A program made the position numbers and the translations under genes. Below are positions 18,184-25,093 of a stretch of 37,453 nucleotides of DNA, one piece after another; the first letter of the stretch is position 1; each line of letters starts with the position of its first letter. The stretch is from an uncultured Akkermansia sp. (lineage in GTDB: Bacteria; Verrucomicrobiota; Verrucomicrobiia; Verrucomicrobiales; Akkermansiaceae). The stretch is taken from the NCBI GenBank assembly GCA_947631275.1, contig CANRKR010000019.1, positions 1-37,453 on the forward strand, in the 5' to 3' direction. The notes below the pieces were generated by a model, which did no database searches, was not told the origin of the DNA, and was given only the letters and a program-made list of their open reading frames with translations.

Positions 18184-19068
18184 TCAGTTGAGCGTGATAT
18201 CACCGATCGCATCCTCCGGCCACAAGCTGCGGCTCACCATAAATTCCTCCCAGGCGAGCATGATGTGCTCGAAAAGAGCGGGGTTCACCGAAAAGTTGGC
18301 GAGAGTGTGGTCGGCATGTGAGCAGGAGAGAATCTCTGCGGAATTGCCGAAATGTTGCCATTTCTTGCAGAACCATTCCACGGTTTCGAAGTCCAGCAGA
18401 GGGTCATCCATACCGTGTGCGCAGAAGAGGGGAGGAAGACGCTTGCGAAGCAGGGTGCAGGGATTGACCGCTGCCGGGTTCGTACACTCCTGCACCACAC
18501 GCAGGACTCGCGCTTCCGGCGCTTCAGGATCCACCACCCCGCGAAAAATGGCGACGGCAACCGGAGAGTTCGGCAGTTCGTCATGCCGCCAAAATTGCCA
18601 CCACCGACGCCTGGAGACAATGGGCTGCATAGCGGCGTTGAGGGCCAGCAGCCCCCCGGCATCAATGCCGGCGACAGTGATTCGTTTTGGGTTGAGACCG
18701 AGGCCTTCCGCCTGTGCATAGCACCACTCCCAAACCTGCAACCCTTCTTCCATGATATCCTCAGCTGTTACCTCGTAGGCGTCATGGGTGCGCAGTTCGG
18801 GGACGAGGCAGGGGATGCCGCGATCCGCGAGTTGCAATGCCCACGGAGCGAGTTGATCAATGAGGTTCTTGCACCACATGCCTCCCGAGTAGAAAAGCAC
18901 TGAGGGAGCGCTGGCGGCAGCCGAGTGTCCGGTCGGCGTGAAGAAAGAGACATTCAGCTCGTGACCATCGGCGAAACGTTTCCAGATGATCGTGTGCGCA
19001 CGTTGCAACAAACTCCGTTTGAGCTGGTCGTCATCATTCTTTTGCTGGTTCCCTGCAAATGACGTCAT
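18184..19068 (-). CDS. Alpha/beta-hydrolase-fold protein with Asp at the nucleophile position
   Basis: 294 residues from ATG 19068. A TTG start at 19080 is rejected because it would lie upstream of the predicted transcription start. The fold order is that of esterase/dienelactone-hydrolase-like proteins: an oxyanion-type YSGGMW (60-65), the elbow VAGIDAGG (132-139), an acid loop HGMDDPLLDF (218-227) and a His loop SHADH (250-254). At the elbow the usual Ser is D136 (codon GAT). Asp nucleophiles are normal in haloalkane dehalogenases and epoxide hydrolases, but the rest resembles esterases, so this may be a changed activity or a non-enzymatic member. No signal peptide, so cytosolic. It is divergent from the secreted protein at 19135. 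Confidence 0.75.
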   Translation of the reverse strand: MTSFAGNQQKNDDDQLKRSLLQRAHTIIWKRFADGHELNVSFFTPTGHSAAASAPSVLFYSGGMWCKNLIDQLAPWALQLADRGIPCLVPELRTHDAYEVTAEDIMEEGLQVWEWCYAQAEGLGLNPKRITVAGIDAGGLLALNAAMQPIVSRRRWWQFWRHDELPNSPVAVAIFRGVVDPEAPEARVLRVVQECTNPAAVNPCTLLRKRLPPLFCAHGMDDPLLDFETVEWFCKKWQHFGNSAEILSCSHADHTLANFSVNPALFEHIMLAWEEFMVSRSLWPEDAIGDITLN

Positions 19069-19080
19069 ACCACGGGGCAA

Positions 19081-19123
19081 AGTATGCTATTTCCTTGCCA
19101 AAAAGGCAAGTCTGATGTATGTT
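19081..19123. promoter_or_regulatory. Divergent promoter pair sharing a palindrome
   Basis: Plus strand: TTGCCA (19095-19100), 17 nt, TATGTT (19118-19123), 11 nt to ATG 19135. Minus strand: TTGCCT (19109-19104), 17 nt, CATACT (19086-19081), 12 nt to ATG 19068. The two -35 elements are the two arms of CTTGCC-AAAAA-GGCAAG... wait-free palindrome at 19094-19110, separated by 3 nt. Two RNA polymerases could not bind at once, so expression of the two genes may be mutually exclusive, or one regulator could control both. Confidence 0.65.
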
Positions 19124-19134
19124 GAAACAGGTTT

Positions 19135-20148
19135 ATGAGGACTTTTTTTTTCTTTCTGGCAATGAGTTTTGCGTGGGTGTTTCCCCTGCCGGGGCAGCAG
19201 CCGACTGCGTCGCCGAAATCCACTCAGACGCCTCCCCTTCTTACGCCGGATCAAGAGAAGGCTCGCGAGTTAGTTGAGACCGTGTACAACACCTGGCGAC
19301 TGAGTGTGCAGAGGGGGGACGAATCCGGCTGGCGATCCAGCACGACGTCTTCCCGGCAGGTGAAGGTGCGCAATCTTGTCATTTCGGAGCGGGGCAGTTT
19401 TCCGGGTGACTTTTTTCGCAGTGCGCAGAGTGCGCCGCCTCTGGAAAACTTTCGCTATGTGGGAGCGCTCGGCAGCGTCGGCGGACGTACCATCGCCGCT
19501 ACCTACGTGGGCAAGCTGCAGTTGGGCAGCAAGGCTGCTGCGCATCAGAATGCTTTGGTCATCGAACTGGTACAGGAAGGAGGGAAGTGGAAACTCGACC
19601 AAACGCGGTTTTTTAACCTCAGCAAGCTGCCCGCTGTCTTGAAGCGACTGGAGGCGAAGGATCTCGCTGTTTTGCGTGAACAGGATGGCTTCCATCCCTA
19701 CCGTGCCATCCCGGCAACACCACCTGCTTGTCCGAAGCCGGAACTCATCGGCAAAGTATTTGTGGATTGTCCCGGGAGGGCTATCGAGATGCGCATCAAT
19801 GGGGTATCAATTCACGAGTTTGACAACGAGCGACGCGCAGACACAATCAGCGGGGGACTCAAGCGCGGGAGCAACACGATTTCTTACACCATCAGGGACA
19901 GCGCGTTCAGTTCTGAAAAACCGGGGATGGGGATTGGGCTGTTTGTGATGCCGGAGGGGCAGGGCAAGCAGCCGGTCTGTGTGTTTGACCACATCCTGGA
20001 CGCTACCGGGCAGGCAAACGGTGGGAATTTTTCTTTTGACGTCACGCCCGAGCTTTTGTCGGCCATGGATCCGAACAACAAGGCGACGCCGCATCCTTTC
20101 CATGCGGAACCTCTGAAGCCCCGGGAAGAGTCGAAGACGAAGAATTGA
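19135..20148 (+). CDS. Secreted protein of unknown function
   Basis: 337 residues with a signal peptide (MRTFFFFLAMSFAWVFPLPG, cleavage probably near GQQ-PT). A Pro/Thr-rich linker follows. Residues ~40-175 carry a helix (KARELVETVYNTWRLSVQRG) and beta strands that could be an NTF2-like or similar alpha+beta domain. The C-terminal part (~195-315) is beta-rich with Cys residues (CPKPE, VDCPGRA) and a motif RRADTISGGLKRGSNTISY, suggesting a beta-sandwich. The tail is Pro/Lys-rich. Predicted periplasmic or surface. The predicted mRNA leader is only about 5 nt. I do not recognise the family. Confidence 0.7.
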   Translation: MRTFFFFLAMSFAWVFPLPGQQPTASPKSTQTPPLLTPDQEKARELVETVYNTWRLSVQRGDESGWRSSTTSSRQVKVRNLVISERGSFPGDFFRSAQSAPPLENFRYVGALGSVGGRTIAATYVGKLQLGSKAAAHQNALVIELVQEGGKWKLDQTRFFNLSKLPAVLKRLEAKDLAVLREQDGFHPYRAIPATPPACPKPELIGKVFVDCPGRAIEMRINGVSIHEFDNERRADTISGGLKRGSNTISYTIRDSAFSSEKPGMGIGLFVMPEGQGKQPVCVFDHILDATGQANGGNFSFDVTPELLSAMDPNNKATPHPFHAEPLKPREESKTKN

Positions 20149-20173
20149 TCAATCGTTGGGATTTTCTCTATTC
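20145..20173 (+). promoter_or_regulatory. Candidate promoter of the trmB-tgt-yajC-aroE run
   Basis: TTGATC (20145-20150), 17 nt, CTATTC (20168-20173), 16 nt before the trmB ATG. The -10 is poor, so this is tentative. Confidence 0.35.
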
Positions 20174-20189
20174 CTGAGCGCCAATTTTT

Positions 20190-20777
20190 ATGCCAACGGC
20201 TTTTCTACCGCCGGATTTTTTCCGCCGCTACAGCGTGAGCGATATGTTCGGATGCGGCGTGGAGTGCGAGGTGGATCTCGGCTGCGGGGACGGCGGATTT
20301 CTGCTGGCGATGGCGCAGCATGAGCCGGATCGTCTTTTTCTGGGAGTGGAGCGGCTTCTCGGACGTGTGCGCAAGGTATGTTCGCGGGCGGATCGGTTGG
20401 GGCAGGGGAACGTGCGGTGTTTGCGGGCAGAGAGCCGCTACGTATTGGAATGGATGTTGCAGCCGGGCAGTGTGCGGAGGCTGCATTACCTTTTTCCGGA
20501 TCCGTGGCCGAAAGAGAAGCACCACAAGAAGCGACTCGTGCAGACGGATTTCATTCCCGTGCTGCACCGCGTGTTGGCGGGAGGCGGCGAGATGCTTTTC
20601 CGCACTGATCACGAGGATTATTTTGCATGGGTGTGCGATTGTATGACGGCTTCGGGACTCTTCTCACGCGCGGATTGGGATAATGCCGTCTTCTATCCGA
20701 AAACCGATTTTCAGAGGCATTGGGAATCTCTTGGCAAGCCGATCCATTCCGCTCGTTTTTTGCGCCATGAGCTTTGA
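20190..20777 (+). CDS. trmB: tRNA (guanine-N7-)-methyltransferase TrmB
   Basis: 195 residues, short compared with ~210-240 but complete in the core. TrmB methylates G46 in the variable loop of tRNA using SAM. Visible motifs are the SAM-binding EVDLGCGDGGFLLAMA (~27-42), the FLGVER acidic strand end, and the family signature FPDPWPKEKHHKKRLVQ (~102-118). The C-terminal TDFQRHW motif is kept, while the N-terminal extension common in other bacteria is missing. The last 11 nt overlap tgt. Confidence 0.92.
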   Translation: MPTAFLPPDFFRRYSVSDMFGCGVECEVDLGCGDGGFLLAMAQHEPDRLFLGVERLLGRVRKVCSRADRLGQGNVRCLRAESRYVLEWMLQPGSVRRLHYLFPDPWPKEKHHKKRLVQTDFIPVLHRVLAGGGEMLFRTDHEDYFAWVCDCMTASGLFSRADWDNAVFYPKTDFQRHWESLGKPIHSARFLRHEL

Positions 20778-21897
20778 ATTACACAACACCGACCCAACCG
20801 GGGCGCGCTGTGGCACGCTTCACTTGCCGCATGGCGACGTTCCCACGCCCATCTTCATGCCCGTGGGGACGCAAGGGACGGTGAAAACGTTGCATCCGGA
20901 GGAATTGGAGTTGCTTGGGGCGCGCATCATTCTCGGCAACACGTACCATCTGAGCTTGCGCCCCGGGGATGAGCTTATTCGCGACCTCGGAGGGCTGCAC
21001 CGCTTTGCCGGCTGGGAAGGCCCCATGCTGACGGATTCCGGAGGATTCCAGGTGTGGAGTCTCGCCAAACTGCGCAAGATCACGGAGGAGGGAGTGCGGT
21101 TCCGCAACCATATTGACGGTGCCTACACCCTGCTTACCCCGGAACGCAGCATGGAGATTCAGGCGAATCTCGGGGCGGATATCGCGATGCTCTTCGACGA
21201 GTGTCCGCCGTATCCCTGCGAGCGGCGCTATGCCGAGCAATCCCTGGGCTACACTGTCCGCTGGGCAAAGCGTTGCAAGACATGGGTGCAGGAGCATGCT
21301 CCCACCAGCGGGAAGGGGGCGCAGCAACATTTCGGCATCGTGCAGGGGTCGGTGTATGCCGACTTGCGACGCGCCTGTGCGGAGGAACTTGCGGAGATGG
21401 ATTGGGACGGCTACGCCATCGGCGGGGTATCGGTGGGGGAGCCGGAATCTGAGATGCTGTGCGCCATTGAGAACACAACTCCCCATTTGCCGCGGCATAA
21501 GGCGCGCTACGCGATGGGACTCGGCACGCCGGTGCAAATTCTGGAGATGATTGAGCGTGGAGTGGACATGTTCGATTGTGTGATGCCGACGCGTCTGGCG
21601 CGGCACGGAGTGGCGCTCACTCCGGACGGGCCGATGCACATCACCAATGAACGGTGGAAGCACGATGAACGTCCCATCGATGCAGAGGGGCACGCGCATG
21701 TTACGCGTTTTTCCCGCGCGGCAGTGCGGCATTTTTTCCGTGCCGGGGAGGCGCTGGGGCAGCGTCTGCTCTCCTTCCAGAATCTTCACTTTTACCTGCG
21801 GCTCATGGCGCAAGCGCGAAGCGCCATTGCGGCCGGACAATTCGCTGCCTTCAAAAGCAGCTTCATCGCGCGTTACCAAGCTCATCAAAAACCATGA
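20767..21897 (+). CDS. tgt: tRNA-guanine transglycosylase lacking the zinc-binding cysteines
   Basis: 376 residues, the usual length. Tgt exchanges G34 of Tyr, His, Asn and Asp tRNAs for the queuosine precursor preQ1. ATG 20767 gives the normal N-terminus. The catalytic core is present: TDSGGFQVWSL with D90, FDECPPYP with D144, IGGVSVGEP (substrate loop; Val retained where the bacterial preQ1 enzyme has Val233), and FDCVMPTR with nucleophile D270. Canonical enzymes bind structural zinc through C-x-C-x2-C plus a His about 26 residues on. Here the corresponding stretch is DAEGHAHVTRFSRA: the three Cys are G308, A310 and T313, with a one-residue deletion after them; H322 appears kept. Overlaps trmB by 11 nt and yajC by 4 nt. 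Confidence 0.93.
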   Translation: MSFELHNTDPTGARCGTLHLPHGDVPTPIFMPVGTQGTVKTLHPEELELLGARIILGNTYHLSLRPGDELIRDLGGLHRFAGWEGPMLTDSGGFQVWSLAKLRKITEEGVRFRNHIDGAYTLLTPERSMEIQANLGADIAMLFDECPPYPCERRYAEQSLGYTVRWAKRCKTWVQEHAPTSGKGAQQHFGIVQGSVYADLRRACAEELAEMDWDGYAIGGVSVGEPESEMLCAIENTTPHLPRHKARYAMGLGTPVQILEMIERGVDMFDCVMPTRLARHGVALTPDGPMHITNERWKHDERPIDAEGHAHVTRFSRAAVRHFFRAGEALGQRLLSFQNLHFYLRLMAQARSAIAAGQFAAFKSSFIARYQAHQKP

Positions 21898-22220
21898 ACA
21901 TAACACCGATCCTGGCACAAGCCGCCGCCCCCGCCACGGAGGGCAATCCCTACCAGATGCTTATCACGCTGGTTCTCATCTTCGTGATTTTTTACTTCAT
22001 CGCGATTCGTCCTCAGCGCAAGCAGCAGAAGGAACTCAAAGCACGACAGGATGCTCTCAAACCGGGCGACAAGGTCGTCTCTGCCGGCGGAATTTTCGGC
22101 ATCGTGCGTGAGGTGAAGGATTCCACCGTGCGGTTGGAGATTGCGCCGAATGTAGTCATCAAGATCGTGAAGAGTCAGATCGTGCAGACTGTCGGCAAGG
22201 ACGGTTCGCCGGAGAATTGA
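21894..22220 (+). CDS. yajC: Preprotein translocase accessory subunit YajC
   Basis: 108 residues. YajC is a small inner-membrane protein that associates with SecDF and aids protein export. It shows a short N-terminus, one membrane segment (~residues 23-41, LITLVLIFVIFYFIAIR), the family motif RPQRKQQKE, and a cytoplasmic beta-domain with LKPGDKVVSAGGIFGIV. The start overlaps the tgt stop (ATGA), and tgt-yajC adjacency is common in bacteria. secD/secF do not follow here; aroE does. Confidence 0.92.
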   Translation: MNITPILAQAAAPATEGNPYQMLITLVLIFVIFYFIAIRPQRKQQKELKARQDALKPGDKVVSAGGIFGIVREVKDSTVRLEIAPNVVIKIVKSQIVQTVGKDGSPEN

Positions 22221-22239
22221 AGTTTCTCATTCACTGCGC

Positions 22240-23142
22240 ATGCAGGACGTTTTCACCATCGAGGAGCTGGAAGCGCAGGTCAATTCGCTTCCTCGTCCCC
22301 GGCTGGGTGTGGTGGGGAATCCGATTGCTCATTCTCTCTCGCCCGCGATGCAGCTGGCGGCCATGCGTTCCGCCGGCGTCGGCGGTTCGTACGTGCGCAT
22401 TCTGTGTCCCAGGGAACCCGGGGCTTTTCGTGACCTCGTGCAACGTCTGAGAGCCCTGGATTTTCTCGGGATCAATGTGACCGTGCCGTTCAAGCGGGAG
22501 GCCCGTGCCGTAGCGGATGAAGAGGATCGACTTTCCGAGTTGAGCGGAGCGGCGAACACACTCGCGTTCCGCGCCGGGAAAATTGAAGGCGGCAACACGG
22601 ATGGTCCCGGTTTTGAGTACGCACTGGCAGAACACTGTGGAAGTCAGTTGGCGGGAGAGTGTGTGATGATTCTCGGCGCGTGCGGCGGCGCGGGGAGCGC
22701 GCTTGCGATGCAGTGTGCTCTATCCGGGTGTCGCCACTTGATGCTTGCCAATCGTCCGCGTCCGGAGCTTGAACAGCTTGCGGCGCGGCTGCGCGAAATC
22801 ACGCCGGAGCTGCGCAATACCGTCGTGCTCTTGTCGGACAAAGAACAGACTCGCGCGGCGGCTCAGGAAGCGCACATCATCGTGAATGCGACGAGTTTGG
22901 GGCTTTCTGAGGATGATCCGCTTCCGATAGCAGCCGAATTGCTGTGCGAGGGGCATGTCGTGTTCGACCTCATCACGCATGACACGCCGTTGCAGCGTGC
23001 AGCACGGGAGAAAGGGTGCATGGTGTGCGACGGGCGGGATATGCTGCTGGGGCAGGGCGCACTGTCCTTCGAAAAATGGTTCGGAAGACCGGCGGATACA
23101 GCAGCGATGCGTGCAGCTCTGTTCAAGGCAGCAGACGTCTAG
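22240..23142 (+). CDS. aroE: Shikimate 5-dehydrogenase
   Basis: 300 residues. AroE reduces 3-dehydroshikimate to shikimate with NADPH in aromatic amino acid synthesis. Substrate-site motifs are VVGNPIAHSLSP (24-35), NVTVPFK with catalytic K85, AANTL, and NTDGPGF with catalytic D121. The nucleotide-binding loop is LGACGGAGSA (145-154), and ATSLGL and GALSFEKWFG near the C-terminus fit the family. It starts 19 nt after yajC without a clear ribosome binding site. Its 3' end overlaps the convergent amidase gene by 20 nt. A YdiB-like or quinate-specific paralogue is less likely because of the S-x-S-P site. Confidence 0.9.
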   Translation: MQDVFTIEELEAQVNSLPRPRLGVVGNPIAHSLSPAMQLAAMRSAGVGGSYVRILCPREPGAFRDLVQRLRALDFLGINVTVPFKREARAVADEEDRLSELSGAANTLAFRAGKIEGGNTDGPGFEYALAEHCGSQLAGECVMILGACGGAGSALAMQCALSGCRHLMLANRPRPELEQLAARLREITPELRNTVVLLSDKEQTRAAAQEAHIIVNATSLGLSEDDPLPIAAELLCEGHVVFDLITHDTPLQRAAREKGCMVCDGRDMLLGQGALSFEKWFGRPADTAAMRAALFKAADV

Positions 23143-24031
23143 CTCCCGGAACGCTCAGGCGTCGGGATTCAGCAGCGTAGCCGAACGAGCCAACGTCCGG
23201 CGCGTTCTCATTTTTCCGCACATGGCGAGGTGAGGCGCCACTACGGAGAAAGTTCACGATGCCGTGACCGATAGCTTGCGCAAAGACGCGCGCGCCGGCA
23301 TCGCGGGTGAGGTATTCCGCATGCGCGCGGTTGTTGACGAATGCCGCCTCTACCACGGCGGCCGGGATACCCGAATCATCACAGGCGTTCAACCAACCTG
23401 CCGCGCGATCCGCATCCACGCGGCGCACTTCAATGGAGCAGCCGCGTCCGCCATTAGGCATGCCGTGGTTGAGTACTTCGTTGTCCAATGCCCGGCAGAT
23501 TGAACTCGCGAGACCGCGTCCGTTGAAATGGTTGCAGAGGATGACGCTGCGTCCGGCGCTCGTCCAGCGGCTTCCTGAGCTGTTAAGATGGAGGAAGACG
23601 ATGCACGCGGCCTTTTTCCAGATGGCGTAATCGGCGCTTACCATGCCGCTTCCTACGCGGTCCGGGTGGTAGCGGGAAGGAGTGCGTTTTCCGTTGGCAT
23701 CCGGTCGGCGCAATTGAACGACGCCGGTTTTTCTTGCGATGCCTGCGAGAGGTTCGTGTGTGGGGGCAAAGCCGCGGTTTGTGACCACGCAGTTCCAACC
23801 CGCGCGCTCGATGACTTCTTTCACCACTCCGGCATATCGATACCAGAATTCACATTCCCTCAGGATCGTCCCGTTCACCGCCCCTGGAGCGGAGGCGCCT
23901 TCTCCCCCCATAAAATGCCCGATGTCAAGTACAACCGTTCCCCCCTTCATCGCGCCCACATTCTGGATCTGCGATTGCGCGCACAGCTCGCCCACCAGAA
24001 GCAGCAACAGCATGAATACCCCGCGGATCAT
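23123..24031 (-). CDS. N-acetylmuramoyl-L-alanine amidase (Amidase_3 family)
   Basis: 302 residues with a signal peptide (MIRGVFMLLLLLVGELCAQS), so periplasmic. It is a zinc amidase that removes the stem peptide from peptidoglycan. Amidase_3 landmarks: VVLDIGHFMGGEGA (first Zn His; the usual DPGH is DIGH), the Glu in ECEFWYRY (second ligand), FLHLNSSG (third ligand; usual SIHAN), and VVEAAFVNN with the catalytic Glu. No SH3, LysM or AMIN domain is present; the C-terminal ~40 residues are basic and low-complexity. The promoter predicts a leaderless transcript. Confidence 0.87.
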   Translation of the reverse strand: MIRGVFMLLLLLVGELCAQSQIQNVGAMKGGTVVLDIGHFMGGEGASAPGAVNGTILRECEFWYRYAGVVKEVIERAGWNCVVTNRGFAPTHEPLAGIARKTGVVQLRRPDANGKRTPSRYHPDRVGSGMVSADYAIWKKAACIVFLHLNSSGSRWTSAGRSVILCNHFNGRGLASSICRALDNEVLNHGMPNGGRGCSIEVRRVDADRAAGWLNACDDSGIPAAVVEAAFVNNRAHAEYLTRDAGARVFAQAIGHGIVNFLRSGASPRHVRKNENAPDVGSFGYAAESRRLSVPGARRLLP

Positions 24032-24037
24032 GCCGCG

Positions 24038-24066
24038 AGTTTACCTTCTACCACTGTAAGAGTCAA
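24038..24066 (-). promoter_or_regulatory. Amidase promoter, predicted leaderless
   Basis: Minus strand: TTGACT (24066-24061), 17 nt, TAAACT (24043-24038), then 6 nt to ATG at 24031. The -35 includes the stop codon of the upstream 91-residue gene. Confidence 0.65.
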
Positions 24067-24338
24067 GTTTCCGCTGCATCCGTCTTCGTTTGCAGTGGGG
24101 CAATATCTACCTCGTTCGCCCATTCTTTCAATTCTTTTCCCGTGTAGGCAAAAAGTCCGTCTGCGCACAGCCGACGCCCCAGCTCATTCGCCGTCATCAG
24201 CACGCAGGCCGTGTCTTCTCCCATCGCATTCCCGGCTTTCACCTTCCCATCTCGAGTCATGACCACGGCATCGTACTTCATCGTACCGCTCAACGCTATA
24301 ATCGCTTCGACCAGTTCTTCCCTCTTTACTTCAGGCAT
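24063..24338 (-). CDS. Small conserved-looking protein of unknown function
   Basis: 91 residues, no signal peptide or membrane segment, so probably cytosolic. An N-terminal helix (VKREELVEAIIALSG) is followed by strands in KYDAVVMTRDGKVKAGNAMG, then a helix (TANELGRRLCADGL) and a charged tail. The alternation and codon use look like a real gene, and a promoter with near-ideal spacing sits directly upstream. I do not recognise the family. It lies between tmRNA and the amidase gene, all on the same strand. Confidence 0.6.
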   Translation of the reverse strand: MPEVKREELVEAIIALSGTMKYDAVVMTRDGKVKAGNAMGEDTACVLMTANELGRRLCADGLFAYTGKELKEWANEVDIAPLQTKTDAAET

Positions 24339-24344
24339 GGGGAC

Positions 24345-24372
24345 ATTTTACATGCTGCACTTTTTTTTGCAA
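24345..24372 (-). promoter_or_regulatory. Promoter of the 91-residue gene, predicted leaderless
   Basis: Minus strand: TTGCAA (24372-24367), 16 nt beginning with an A-run, TAAAAT (24350-24345), then 6 nt to ATG at 24338. Confidence 0.6.
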
Positions 24373-24461
24373 GAGTGCTGCGTAAAAAAGATTCTCTTGA
24401 AAATTTTTGTGCTGCGCACCATCGCTCAACATTTTCGTTTGTCAAAAAACGATCAAAATAA

Positions 24462-24490
24462 GCCACTTGCGCTCATTGAGCACAAGTGGC
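24462..24490 (-). terminator. Rho-independent terminator of tmRNA
   Basis: GCCACTTG and CAAGTGGC arms plus inner GCTC/GAGC pairs around an ATT loop. On the minus strand it is followed by TTATTTTGATCGTTTTTT. It begins 4 nt after the mature tmRNA 3' end. Confidence 0.85.
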
Positions 24491-24494
24491 GAAA

Positions 24495-24851
24495 TGGAGG
24501 CGAGGGGAGTCGAACCCCTGTCCCGGACACTTTTGATGCAAGCATCTCCATGTTCAGGCGCAGAAGCTGCTCTAGCCAAGGCGGGAACTCTGCGCCGGCT
24601 CCCGGAAAGGCGAGGTACCTGTGGGTGAGTTTCAAGCGGCGGTACCCCCCGCAAGAGACTGCCCGCTGGGTCGAAGATCCGGCGTCCTAGTGGGCGTCAG
24701 ACGCGGGATCCGGCGCGTAAGTTACGCAGCCATGGCGTATTCGTTCTCAGAATAGGCACTTAATGTTTGAGCGGCTTGGTAAGGGGGCCAGCCGATCAAC
24801 CCCCACATGCAGCCGGCACCTCGAATGTTCGGTCGAAACCGGGGCGCCCCC
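24495..24851 (-). ncRNA. ssrA: Transfer-messenger RNA (tmRNA)
   Basis: 357 nt. It frees stalled ribosomes and tags the broken product for proteolysis. The 5' end GGGGGCG pairs with 3' CGCCTCC before discriminator A (24495), and GGTTTCGAC near the 5' end and the T-arm GGGGTTCGACTCCCC are typical. CCA is not encoded. The tag frame lies at 24757-24722 on the minus strand after TTAAGT and reads AYSENEYAMAA-stop. The resume codon GCC is inferred from position. Tags normally end in ALAA or a close variant; this one has Met at the Leu position. A one-piece (non-permuted) tmRNA. Confidence 0.95.
24722..24757 (-). other. tmRNA proteolysis-tag reading frame
   Basis: Eleven codons plus TAA: Ala-Tyr-Ser-Glu-Asn-Glu-Tyr-Ala-Met-Ala-Ala. 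The first alanine codon is placed after TTAAGT by analogy with other tmRNAs, so the N-terminal boundary is inferred. Confidence 0.8.
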
Positions 24852-24896
24852 GATGAAAAAGCCGCCGCTATGCAAGAGTGCAACAGCGACGGTCAG

Positions 24897-24970
<74 letters not shown>

Positions 24971-25014
24971 ATGAGCAGCTCGGAAAGCTGAGCCTCCCGG
25001 AGGAAGCGAGGGCA

Positions 25015-25042
25015 AGTATAGCACGCCGCGCAGGGTTGTCAA
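25015..25042 (-). promoter_or_regulatory. Strong promoter of tRNA-Arg (and possibly tmRNA)
   Basis: Minus strand: TTGACA (25042-25037), 16 nt, TATACT (25020-25015). This is the closest match to the sigma-70 consensus in the window, as expected for a stable RNA. The start would lie about 38 nt before the tRNA. Confidence 0.8.
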
Positions 25043-25093
25043 TCCCTTTTCTGAGGGAGAAACGCAAATTCCTCACAAGCAGGCGAGCCAAAA

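Noticed and set aside
19069..19080. TTG start four codons upstream for the alpha/beta-hydrolase
   Set aside because: It lies between the -10 element and the expected transcription start, so it would not be in the mRNA.
24442..24690. Short open frames on both strands over tmRNA
   Set aside because: The sequence is explained by the structured tmRNA and its terminator.
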